Shown here in pieces: positions 18,712 to 27,700 of a stretch of DNA of 43,364 bases (position 1 is the first letter of the stretch; each line of letters begins with the position of its first letter). The stretch is from Sphaerimonospora thailandensis (lineage in GTDB: Bacteria; Actinomycetota; Actinomycetes; Streptosporangiales; Streptosporangiaceae), in assembly GCF_016863115.1 (NCBI RefSeq), contig NZ_BOOG01000056.1:1-43364 (forward strand), in the 5' to 3' direction. The position numbers were made by a program, and so were the translations under genes. The notes under the pieces were generated by a model, which saw only the letters and a list, made by a program, of their open reading frames with translations, searched no databases and was not told the origin of the DNA.

Positions 18712-18739
18712 ATATTACTTACGGTGAAAAGTGGGTGAA
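18712..18739 (-). promoter_or_regulatory. Candidate promoter of the TA pair
   Basis: On the minus strand TTCACC (18734-18739) and TAATAT (18712-18717) are 16 bp apart, about 20 bp ahead of the TTG start. Confidence 0.5.
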
Positions 18740-18877
18740 GGAAGGCCGAAGGTCATCAGGCTTGAGCCGCCTTCTTCGAGCGGCTCCGCCAGGCCTGCGC
18801 CCCCCAAGGCGGCACCCGGTGAGGATCTCCTTGGCTACCCGCCGTTGCCGGACGCGTTGTCAGACCAGCGCGGCACA

Positions 18878-19690
18878 ATGACTGCCATGACCACCGACCC
18901 GACCGAGAGGGTGAGCGTGCTGACGGAGTGTCGTGGGGCCCTCGACGGTCCGTTCGACGGACGGAGCGTTCCGGGCGGCATGGTTGATGATCTGGATCTT
19001 CGGCTGTTCCGGTCGACTTATCTGCCCGCTATGGCCTCGGCCGATGTCATCGAGGAGGATGGCCGGCCGGAAGAGCTCCAGCTCGCGAGTCTCCGAATGG
19101 CCGATCTCGTGGGCGCCCCGACGGTTCTTGGGCTGCTGGTCCTCGGGTTAGACCCCGGCGCGTTCATTCCTGGCGCATACGTGCAGTTCGTCCGATATGA
19201 CGGCACCGGGCCGGAAGCCCCCATCGCCGACGATCAGGAACTCAGACACAACATCGTCGACCTTGCCAGACGTCTCGACGCTCTACTGCGCGGTCACATC
19301 CACACCCGGGTGGTCGAAGTGGACGGGTTCCGCGAGCGACAGCAGCCGGACTATCCGTTCTCAGCCCTGCGCGAGGTCTTCATGAACGCGATCATGCATC
19401 GCAACTATGAGACCTCCCACGCCCCGGTGCGCATCCTCTGGTTCACCGACAGGATCGAGGTGACCAATCCGGGCGGGCGCTATGGCCAGGTGCGTCCGGA
19501 CAACTTCGATCGGGTACGCGATGACCGTAATCCTTCGCTGGCCGCCGCGATGAAGTCGCTCGGATACGTCAACCGATCCGGCCGAGGGATCGGCCGGATC
19601 CAGGCGGCCCTCAGGGAGAACGGCAACCCGGACGCGGAGTTCCTGATCGATGAGGTGTCATGGTCGGTGACCCTGCGGAGGGTGACGTGA
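18878..19690 (+). CDS. ATP-binding protein, RecG-like/Schlafen-associated regulator type (N-terminal AlbA_2 not seen)
   Basis: About 270 residues from ATG 18878 (MTAMTTDPTER); ATG at 18887 is equally possible. The C-terminal half has the HATPase_c_4 pattern of the RecG-like regulators: REVFMNAIMHRNYE, RIEVTNPGGRYG, and NPSLAAAMKSLGYVNRSGRGIGRI. In the family an AlbA_2 (Schlafen-like) DNA-binding domain normally precedes this. None is visible here, so the gene may be a short form or a truncated one. The stop overlaps the start of a ParA-like reading frame (GTGA at 19687), suggesting an original two-gene operon. Its part in the surrounding locus is unknown. Confidence 0.7.
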   Translation: MTAMTTDPTERVSVLTECRGALDGPFDGRSVPGGMVDDLDLRLFRSTYLPAMASADVIEEDGRPEELQLASLRMADLVGAPTVLGLLVLGLDPGAFIPGAYVQFVRYDGTGPEAPIADDQELRHNIVDLARRLDALLRGHIHTRVVEVDGFRERQQPDYPFSALREVFMNAIMHRNYETSHAPVRILWFTDRIEVTNPGGRYGQVRPDNFDRVRDDRNPSLAAAMKSLGYVNRSGRGIGRIQAALRENGNPDAEFLIDEVSWSVTLRRVT

Positions 19691-19749
19691 CCTCGGCGGC
19701 ACTCTTCAACGACAAGGGCGGCGTGGCCAAGACGGTCCTCACTAATCAC
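19687..19749 (+). pseudogene. ParA/MinD-like ATPase, 5' remnant
   Basis: GTG at 19687 starts SAALFNDKGGVAKTVLTNH, which matches the N-terminus of ParA-type ATPases with their deviant Walker A motif (usually NKGGVGKTTLT). After about 20 codons the similarity ends at the first base of structured repeat B (19751). The frame runs on without a stop, but its sequence is that of the repeats and of antisense to DUF3800. The Walker A also has Ala in place of the second Gly. I read this as a gene cut off where the repeat begins. Confidence 0.6.
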
Positions 19750-19750
19750 A

Positions 19751-19860
19751 CTTGCCGGATCACTTTCAGTGAGGCATGCTCTGTGCTGCCGCACCCCCGG
19801 TGGGTGCCGGAAGCAGGGGCCGGGACTACCGATGGAATCGGGTGCCCGGCCCCCGCGTCC
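19751..19860 (+). repeat. Structured ~108-bp repeat, copy B
   Basis: Stems: TCACT/AGTGA near the start, GCACCC/GGGTGC in the middle, and GGCCGGG (19818-19824) with CCCGGCC (19845-19851) enclosing CCGAT-GGA-ATCGG. It starts where the ParA-like similarity stops and ends 46 bp from the stop of the small minus-strand gene at 19906. Confidence 0.8.
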
Positions 19861-19905
19861 TATCCATCACTCCGGACCTTAAGGTCGGTTTCCAGGAAGT
19901 GCACG

Positions 19906-20109
19906 TCAGGGGAGGGCCTGAGCGGTGCGCTCTCCGGGAAACGACCTTGTGTCACCGGTAGGGCATTCCTCGCCTCTGGGCCTCTTCCGCCCCTCAGCCA
20001 TAATCTGCCGGTAACGGCAGGACAGGTCGCTCTCCCCACTCTCGCCCTTCCCCACCCAGGGGAAGCGCCGCCGTACGGCCTCGTAGTCAATGGGTTCGTC
20101 ATCGCTCAT
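19906..20109 (-). CDS. Small hypothetical protein
   Basis: 67 residues beginning MSDDEPIDYEAVRRRFPWVG. The charged, hydrophilic N-terminal 45 residues look like real protein; the last 20 (TGDTRSFPGERTAQALP) look less so. ATG at 20109 has no strong ribosome site. An inverted repeat 22 bp upstream (20131-20145) could be an operator. I do not recognise the family. It might also be a remnant in this disturbed region. Confidence 0.4.
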   Translation of the reverse strand: MSDDEPIDYEAVRRRFPWVGKGESGESDLSCRYRQIMAEGRKRPRGEECPTGDTRSFPGERTAQALP

Positions 20110-20130
20110 GCCTGCAGCGTAGACAGGTGC

Positions 20131-20145
20131 CTCACGCAAAGTGAG
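20131..20145. promoter_or_regulatory. Inverted repeat upstream of the small gene
   Basis: CTCAC-GCAAA-GTGAG, a perfect 5-bp inverted repeat, in the upstream region of the gene starting at 20109. Possible repressor site. Confidence 0.35.
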
Positions 20146-20398
20146 TTGACGGGCACGCTCTGGTGTCGATCTAATGGCTCGCACACACCGCTCATCCGTT
20201 CCCGCGGATGGGCCCCGGCTCGGAGCCGCATTCCGTCTGGCGCTGGCGAGTCGGTGTATTCCCCGGCTAAGCCATGGCCGTGGACCAGGCCCTACGGGAC
20301 CCGTGCGCACGGTTTGGGCCACTCCACGCAGTCAGGGGGAGGGGGTGCGGGCGTCCGGACGGATATGGACTCCCCACCCCTTGGACCACCTCTAGCCT
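20146..20398. other. Non-coding or decayed stretch
   Basis: No supported gene. The open frames here have atypical composition (Arg/Pro/Gly runs in one direction, Ser/Cys/Trp in the other) and no ribosome site. Confidence 0.4.
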
Positions 20399-20508
20399 CA
20401 CGGTCGGTCACCTCGTGTGACACCCGCTGGGCTGTGCCGTACGCCTTGGGGGGTGCGGAAGTGAGGCTGGGACTCCTGATGGAATCGGGCGTCCGGCCTT
20501 CGGTCTGT
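20399..20508 (+). repeat. Structured ~108-bp repeat, copy C
   Basis: Shares TGCGGAAGTGAGG, then the stem GGCTGG/CCGGCC (one T-G wobble) enclosing CTGAT-GGA-ATCGG (one T-G wobble). The 5' stem is TCAC/GTGA. Relative to B it lacks 2 nt in the conserved core, which shifts any reading frame. Confidence 0.75.
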
Positions 20509-20608
20509 CGTGCCACCACTTCGCCCGTCGGGCGAGGCCCTGGTCTTCTCTCGCTCGGCTTGGAGGCCGAGTGGCTTGATCTCTCCTCCGCTGTGGCGAC
20601 GGAATCCG
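20509..20608. other. Spacer between repeats C and D
   Basis: About 100 bp unlike the repeat. It has two short hairpins (TCGCCC/GGGCGA and CTCGGC/GCCGAG). No gene seen. Confidence 0.4.
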
Positions 20609-20716
20609 CTTGCCTGGTCACGCAGCATGCGGGATCCTCGTCTGTGCCGTGCCCCTGGGAGCATGGAAGTGAGGCCGGGACTACCGAGGGATATCGGGTG
20701 CCCGGCCTTTGCGCTG
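20609..20716 (+). repeat. Structured ~108-bp repeat, copy D
   Basis: Starts CTTGCCTGGTCAC. Its core is GGAAGTGAGGCCGGGACTACC, except that the loop stem is CCGA/TCGG with a longer loop. Outer stem GGCCGGG/CCCGGCC. Ends GGCCTTTGCGCTGT, matching copy F. Confidence 0.75.
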
Positions 20717-20926
20717 TCTTCGCGTCCCTGGATGGTGTTGAGCATCCGGCCTACGTGTCGCTCGCCGCCCGAGGCGGGGTCGGGAACGCCTGTGTTACAG
20801 GGAGTGATTTGACGGACGCGGAGGGGATCCTATTTGCTGTTCTCGACTGCACCACCCGTTTCGGTGGGTGGCCCGGAGCCCCGTTCGCTGGATGGGGCTC
20901 TATGTTTTGGCTGTCACGCAAAGCTG
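20717..20926. other. Spacer between repeats D and F, with hairpins
   Basis: About 210 bp, twice the repeat length. It has the hairpins CCGCC/GGCGG, CCTGT/ACAGG and GAGCCCC/GGGGCTC, plus CACCACCC...GGTGGGTG near 20850-20870. The last may be a diverged repeat unit. No gene seen. Confidence 0.4.
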
Positions 20927-21034
20927 CTTGCCCGCTCACCCGTAGTGAGGCATACTTGGGGAAGCTGCACCCCCTGGGGTGCGGAAGTGAGGCCGGGCCT
21001 CCCGATGGAATCGGGCGTCCGGCCTTCGCGCTGT
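20927..21034 (+). repeat. Structured ~108-bp repeat, copy F
   Basis: Starts CTTGCCCGCTCACC. Stems: TCAC/GTGA, GCACCCC (20967-20973) with GGGGTGC (20976-20982), and GGCCGG/CCGGCC around CCGAT-GGA-ATCGG. It ends 5 bp from the stop codon of the minus-strand DUF3800 gene. Confidence 0.8.
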
Positions 21035-21039
21035 TCGGG

Positions 21040-21603
21040 TCATTCGAGACAGATCGCGCGGACTTGCTTGACGAGCAGGTCGTAGTATCGGGCGCGGCCA
21101 TCCAGCCACCAGGTCGTGGCGCTGACCACTGCGTCCGCAGCCCAGAGGAGCGGTTCGCTGACAGAGGGCTTCCATATGACTGTCAGGCTTTTCGGCAGGA
21201 CGTTCGCCGTGCGCAGCCCGGTCAGGAGTCCTCGATCGAGGTGGTCTTGCTCGGGCGACCGGCTCTCGATTACCACCGTCGAGACGCCGGTCTGCTCGAC
21301 CTCGATGAGCAGGCGCTCCAGGCAGCGTCGGCGCGCACGCTCCGTGCGGACCTCCTTACCATGCAGATACACCGTGACGATTCCTTGAATCGGCATGTTC
21401 ACAAGCCGCTCAGTGATCGCGAGCTGCCGGGCGGGGGATTCGTCTCGCCAGTGCAGGCGGGGGCTCTTGCCGAGGCGAAGGGACTCCAGTTCCGTGCGGA
21501 CATCCCCGTGGTCGGCGGAATCTATGATCACGGCAGCCATCGCGTAGACGCTGTCGTCATGGGGACGGCGGCGAAGGCTCTCGTCGATGTAAGCGGTAAG
21601 CAC
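21040..21603 (-). CDS. DUF3800-like protein (RNase H-like fold)
   Basis: 187 residues. TAYIDES at residues 3-9 is the hallmark of DUF3800, where the first Asp sits on a strand of an RNase H-like fold. Further conserved acids are seen in VYAMAAVIIDSADH and in the C-terminal AADAVVSATTWWLDG. DUF3800 genes are common in defence islands and next to mobile elements; their reaction is not established. GTG at 21603 has no ribosome site but lies 6 bp after a good -10 element, so a leaderless mRNA is likely. Structured repeat F follows its stop codon. Confidence 0.75.
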   Translation of the reverse strand: MLTAYIDESLRRRPHDDSVYAMAAVIIDSADHGDVRTELESLRLGKSPRLHWRDESPARQLAITERLVNMPIQGIVTVYLHGKEVRTERARRRCLERLLIEVEQTGVSTVVIESRSPEQDHLDRGLLTGLRTANVLPKSLTVIWKPSVSEPLLWAADAVVSATTWWLDGRARYYDLLVKQVRAICLE

Positions 21604-21609
21604 TGCGTA

Positions 21610-21637
21610 AATATATCGCCACCGAGAGTTATGTCAC
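21610..21637 (-). promoter_or_regulatory. Candidate promoter giving a leaderless DUF3800 mRNA
   Basis: On the minus strand GTGACA (21632-21637) and TATATT (21610-21615) are 16 bp apart. The expected start of transcription coincides with the GTG start codon at 21603. Confidence 0.6.
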
Positions 21638-21728
21638 TCAGGAATGTTCGAACGGGAGTGCGGGTGCGGAGCAGGTTAGGGTGCGGGCGGGCCGTACGAG
21701 TTCACGCCGTAGTTCACAAGGAGGACCG

Positions 21729-24700
21729 GTGAGGCCGACGTTGGCCGCCGAGGAGTTGCGGCAGAGCCTGACGCAGTACCTCACGACCACCTTCGCGCTG
21801 GCCGACCGGCCCGTCCGTGAGGCATTGGAACGCTTCCTCAACCATCCCGAGCAGGGCATCTTCCGCGGGCCGTACCTGCGGATCCGCACGCCGTTCCGGA
21901 CGGCCGAGGACGGCTGGCGCAAGACGCTGGAGTGGGCGCCGGCGGGCTTCTCACCGTACCGGCACCAGGCGAAGGCCTTTGATCGCCTCAGCACGCTCGG
22001 TAAGCGGGCCGAGCCGACGCTGATCACGACGGGCACCGGCTCGGGTAAGACCGAGTCGTTCCTCATTCCCGTGCTGGACCACTGCCGCCGGGAGCGGGCC
22101 AAGGGGCGCGGCGGCGTCAAGGCCGTGCTGCTCTACCCGATGAACGCCCTGGCCACCGACCAGGCGCACCGCATCAACGGCTACTTACAGCAGCCGGAAC
22201 TGCGCGATGTGACCGCCGCCCTCTACATCGGCGACACCCCCGAGGTCGCCTACCCGAAGGTGATGACGCAGCGCTCGGAGATCCGGCGCAACCCGCCTGA
22301 CGTGCTCATCACCAACTACAAGATGCTCGACCTGCTGCTCCAGCGCCCCGACGACCTGCCGCTCTGGCAGAACGCCGAGATCACCTACGTGGTGGTTGAC
22401 GAGTTCCACACCTACGACGGCGCGCAGGGCACCGACGTGGCCATGCTGCTGCGCCGGCTGGCCGCCGCTACCGGGCATTCGCGGCCGGGCCGGCCGCTCG
22501 GCGGCATCTGCCCGGTCGCCACCTCCGCCACCCTGGGGGAGAACACGGATCTGGGGGAGAACACCGGCCAGGCGGGGAGCGGCATCCGCGAGGTGGCCGA
22601 GCAGGTTTTCGGCACGCCGTTCCCCGTGGACGCCGTGGTCGGAGAGGACCGGCTCACCGTGGAGGAGTTCGTCGGCGACATCGACGTCACGCTTCCGCTG
22701 CCCGGCCCCGACGACCTCATCGCCTGCGGCGACCCGCTGCGCGACCCCGCCGCGATGGAGCGGCTCGCCGCGGTCGTCACCGGGCGGGCCGGGCTCGACC
22801 CGCAGGAGCTGGGGAAGGTGCTGCGTCGGCACATCCTCACCCAGGCCTTGCTCGACGTGCTCGGCGGCGAGCCGCGCACCTCCGACGAGATGCTGGATCT
22901 GCTGCCCCGGCGCGGCGCCTACAACTGGGGCGCCGCCATCCGCGCCAACCCGGACCGGGCGGCCACCGCGCTGGCCCGGTTCGTCGCGCTGCTCTCGCAC
23001 GCCCGCGACCCCGAGGACCCCGAGGGCCCCGAGGACAACGAGAACAACGAGAACAACGACGCCGAGAGACCTGAGGACGCCGACGGCCCCGAAGGCCGCC
23101 CGAGGCGGCCGTTCCTGATGATCGAGACGCACATGTGGGTGCGGGCGGTCTCGCGGCTGCTCCGCGTGGCGCACCACACCGCGGCCTTCGCCTGGATCGG
23201 CGAGCTGCCCGTGGTGGACGCCGACTCGACGTTCAGTGTGCTCGGCAAGACCCTGCTCCCGGCCGTCTACTGCCGCCACTGCGGCCGCTCCGGCTGGGCC
23301 GCGTTATCGCCGGAGCGTGACCCGGAGCAGCTGGTCACCACGCCGGAGCGGATCTACCGGGCGAACGTCGGCGCGGAGAAGAAGCGGGTCCGCCCGCTGA
23401 TCCAGGCGACCGAGCGCGAGGTGGAGGCGGCGGTGCGCGGCCTCGCCGTCCTCGACGGGGAGCGGGTCCGGCCGTACGACCCGGCACGCGACACCTACGG
23501 CAAGGGCGACATCGTCTTCGTGCTGACGGACCTGCGCACCACACAGGAGGCGCTCTACGCCGCCGAGCAGGACCGCTGCCCGGCCTGCGAGATGGACGAG
23601 GGCATCCGCTTCCTCGGTTCGGGCCTGGCCTCGCTCGCCTCGGTGGCGATCACGCAGCTGTTCGCCGGCGGCCAGCTGGAGTCGGAGCAGCGCAAGACCC
23701 TCCTCTTCAACGACTCGGTGCAGGACGCCGCGCACCGGGCCGGGTTCGTCGCCAACCGGTCCTACGCCTTCTCGCTGCGTCGGCTGCTCACCTCCCGGCT
23801 GGACGAGGAGGCGCCGATCCTGCTCAACGATCTCATCGGCGACCTGGTGGCGGCGGCCAGCGAGGCCGGGGTGCTGCCCGCGGTGGTCCCGCCCGACCTG
23901 CACGACCGCCCGGAGATCGACGCGATCCTCGCCGGGGAGGCCGAAGGCGGCGCCGACGCGTGGAACCTCATCGGGGAGCGGCTGGCGTTCGCCGCCGTCA
24001 TGGAGCTCGGCCTGCGCTCCCGGCAGGGCCGTACGCTCGAGCTCACCCGGACGGCCGCCGCAGAGGTCGTGCTCGCCGACCCGGTGAGGATCGCCGCGCT
24101 GGCCCGGGACGCGCACACCGCCACCTCGGGCATGGTCGAGATGCGGAGCGACGCGCGCTACCTCGTCTTCGTCCGCGGCCTGCTGGAGCGGCTCCGCTAC
24201 CGGGGCGCGGTCAAGCACGCCTGGCTCGACAGGTGGATCGGCAACGCCGGGACCAGCCGCTACAACGGCGTCTGGGGCCGCCGACCTGACGGCATGCCCG
24301 CGTTCCCGCGCGGGGTCAGCGCGCCGACCTTTCTGCTCGACCGGCTCAAGCGGAAGTCGGAGTTCGACCGGATCGACGCCGACCAGGGCTGGCCGCAGGA
24401 CTGGGCCGCCCGCTGCCTCGGCCTGACCCGGGGCCAGGCCGGTGAGTACCTGTCGCGGCTGCTGCCCCTGCTGGCCGCCGAAGGCGTCGTCGCCAGGCGG
24501 ACCGCCGACGACGGCTCCACCGGCGTGTACGGCCTGCGGCCCGGCCACATCCGGGTGCACCTGCTGGGTGACGAGCAGGTCAACGACGCCGGGGTCGGCT
24601 GCGATCGGTGCGCCTGGCAGCAGACCGTCCCGCCGCATCTCGTCGCCGGCTGGTACGGCCAGCCGTGCCCCCGCTACCGATGCGGCGGCTCGCTGACCGG

Positions 24701-27700
24701 CGGCGACACCCGGGAGGACATCCGCGACCACCGGGCCGACTACTACCGTCGGCTCTACCGGGGCGAGGGGGTGTTCCGGGTCGTCACCGCAGAACACACC
24801 GGCGCGCTCACCCGCCGCCAGCGTGAGCTGACCGAACAGCGCTTCCGCGAGGGCGCCCGCTACAGCGACCCGAACGTGCTGTCGTGCACGCCGACGCTGG
24901 AGCTGGGCATCGACATCGGTGACCTGTCCGCGGTCATCCTCGCCTCGCTCCCGCCGGGACCGGCCAACTATGTGCAGCGGGTCGGCCGGGCGGGCCGCCG
25001 TACCGGGAACGCGTTCCTGGTCACGATGGTCGGCCGGTCCCCGCGCGACCTGTACTTCCTCGAGGAACCACGCGACGTGATCGCCGGTGAGATCGTGCCG
25101 CCCGGCAGCTATCTGTCGGCGGTGGAGATCCTGCGCCGGCAGTACGTCGCTCATCTGGTCGACCTGTGCGCCCGCGACCGGCTCCCCGGCAGCACGGCGC
25201 TGCCCCGGCGGGCGTCGGTGCTGTTCGGGGAGACCGGCTGGCTGGCCGCCTTCACCTCCGCAGCGCTGGCATCCGGCGCGACGCTCGCCGACGGGTTTCT
25301 CGACCTGTTCGGCGAGGCGGTGAGCGAGGCGGCCGCCGCCGACCTGCGCGCCTTCGCCGCGGGCGGGCTGAAGGAGGCCGTGGCCGAGGCCGAGCGGGTG
25401 TGGCATCGGCGCCTGGACGACCTGCGCGAGCGGCTGAACGTGATCAACGCGGCGTCCGAGACGCTGGTGGAGTCCGACCCGAGCCAGCAGACGATCAAGC
25501 GGTCGCTGGCGGCCGAACGGCGGGCCGTGGCCAGGCTCATCGGCGACATCGGCCGTCAGAGCGCCCAGGGCGCGCTGGTCGAGCTCGGCCTGCTGCCGAA
25601 CTACTCCCTCATCGATGCCGCCACGGACCTGGAGGCGACGATCACCTGGGACGAGGAGGTCCCGGGCGGCAGGCACTATCACAGCGAAGTCCGGGAGTAC
25701 CGGCGTCCCGCCAGGCTGGCCCTCACCGAGCTGGCGCCCGGCAACTCCTTCTACATGCGCGGCTACCAGCACCAGATCACCGGCCTGGACATCGGCACCC
25801 CGTCCCGCCCGGCCTGGGAACACTGGCGGGTCTGCCCCGGCTGCGGCCACGTGCGGACCTTCCGGGCCGTCGAGGACACCTCGCCGTGCCCGCGCTGCGG
25901 CAGCCGGGACATCGGGGAGCTGGGCTCGCTGCACAAGGTGCTGCGGCCCACCCGCGTCACGGCGCACGACCGCCGCGACGACGTGCAGATCCGCGACGAC
26001 CACGACGACCGGAAGCGGCGCTACTACGAGCGCGCCGTCGCGGTCGACGTCGACCCGGCCGACATCGCGCCGGGCTCGTGGCGGCACGCCACGGCCGTCT
26101 TCGGTGTCGATTTCACCCGCCGGGCCGTCATCCGCCGGTTCAACCTGGGCACCACTCGGTATGACCGGCCGGCGGGCGACCGGTTCGCGGGCGAGCTGGT
26201 CCGGCTCAACCCCTTCCACGCGTGCCCGTCCTGTGGCGGGACGACCGTGGACGGCCCCCCCGCCTCCGGCGAGTCCGACGGACTGGTCGCCACCTCGTCG
26301 TTCGACCGGTCGCGCAGCCACCACCGGCCGTGGTGTCCCTTCCGGCGGGCCGCCGGCGACACCGAGCACGTCAAGCTGATCCTCGCCCACGAGCTGCACA
26401 CCGAGGCGCTGCGCATCCTGCTTCCCGTCGCCACGCTGATGATCGAGCAGCGCACCGCCTCGTTCCGCGCGGCGCTGATGGCGGGAGTGGCGGCCAGGTA
26501 CGGCGGCGACCCCGACCACCTGGACATCGTCACCGCCACCATGCCCGACCCGGCCACCGGGCGGGAGCGGCGCTTCCTCGTGCTGCACGACACGCTGCCC
26601 GGCGGCACCGGCTACCTGCACCGGCTCTCCGCACCGGACGGCTTCCGCGAAGTGCTCGCCGAGGCGTACCGGATCGTGGCGGAGTGCCGGTGCAAGGAGG
26701 AGCGCGACAAGCGGGCCTGCCACCGCTGCCTGCTCTCCCACGTCCCCGGAAGCCTGTACGACAAGGTCAGCCGGGCCGACGCGCTGGAGATGCTCGCCGA
26801 ACTGCTCGAGAAGTGGGAGGCCGCGCCGGTCGCGACCACGGCCGACATCTCACTGTGGGACCAGGTCGAGAGCGAGTTGGAGGCGCGATTCCTCGACGGG
26901 CTGGAGGCGTGGGCCCGTCGGCCCGACACGCGCGCCGCGCTCGCCCGCGGCGAGGTCGTCGACGGCAGGAAGACCGCCGACCTGCGCATCGAGGCACCGG
27001 ACGGCACGATCCGGCACTGGCGGATGACCCTGCAGAACACCATCAGGGGCACCCGGCCCGACGTGCTGTTCCGGCTGGTGGGCGACGAACCGCGGGAGGT
27101 CGCCGTCTACCTCGACGGCTACGCCTACCACGCCACCGCGGAGATCAACCGGCTGGCCGACGACGCGGCCAAGCGGGCCCGGCTGCGTGCGCATGGCCGA
27201 TTCGTCTTCCAGCTGACCTGGGAGAACCTCGACGAGTGGGAGGGGCGAAGCTTCGCCCCGGACCTGTCCGTCGAGCCGCTGCGCAAGCCGTACCGGGGCA
27301 TCGCCCAGGAACAGGCGCGGACGTTCTACCGGCGCTTGGAACCGGAGCGCGACCCGGTCGAGTTGGTGCGCACGATGTGGACCAACCCGGTCGAGACGCT
27401 GCTCGCCTTCCTCCGCGAACCCGACCGGCGGCTGTGGCTGCACCGGGCCGAGGCGGTGGTCGCGGGCACGGTCAAGGAGCCCCGCGGCGTGAGCAGGTGC
27501 GACGCGGGCGACGTCGCGCAGCGGGTGGCGGCGTCCGTGCGCGGCGAGGACCTCCCGGCCGGAACGGCGGGCCCGATCACGGTCTGCTCCACAGCCGACC
27601 TGGACGGCTGCCTGCTCACGGTCGTCCTGGACCGGCGTGCGGAACCCGCGTGGAGCGGGTTCACCGTGGTCGACGACCGGAACGAGACGATCACCGCCGA

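Noticed and set aside
17967-21034. The ~108-bp repeats as a repeated peptide-coding unit (a GSEAG..DGIGRPA-like reading)
   Set aside because: Copy C has a net 2-nt length change in the core, the copies lie in different frames, and no start or ribosome site precedes them. Stems are better conserved than codons.
17967-21034. A retron or diversity-generating element
   Set aside because: No reverse transcriptase is encoded anywhere in the window.
19660-21732. A 690-codon plus-strand open frame through the whole repeat region
   Set aside because: It passes through non-homologous repeats and runs antisense to the DUF3800 gene; apart from the ParA-like remnant its sequence has no protein character. 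It is open because stops are rare in high-GC DNA.
23304-26741. A 1145-codon minus-strand frame opposite the giant helicase
   Set aside because: Antisense shadow of a gene whose helicase and DUF1998 motifs are unmistakable.
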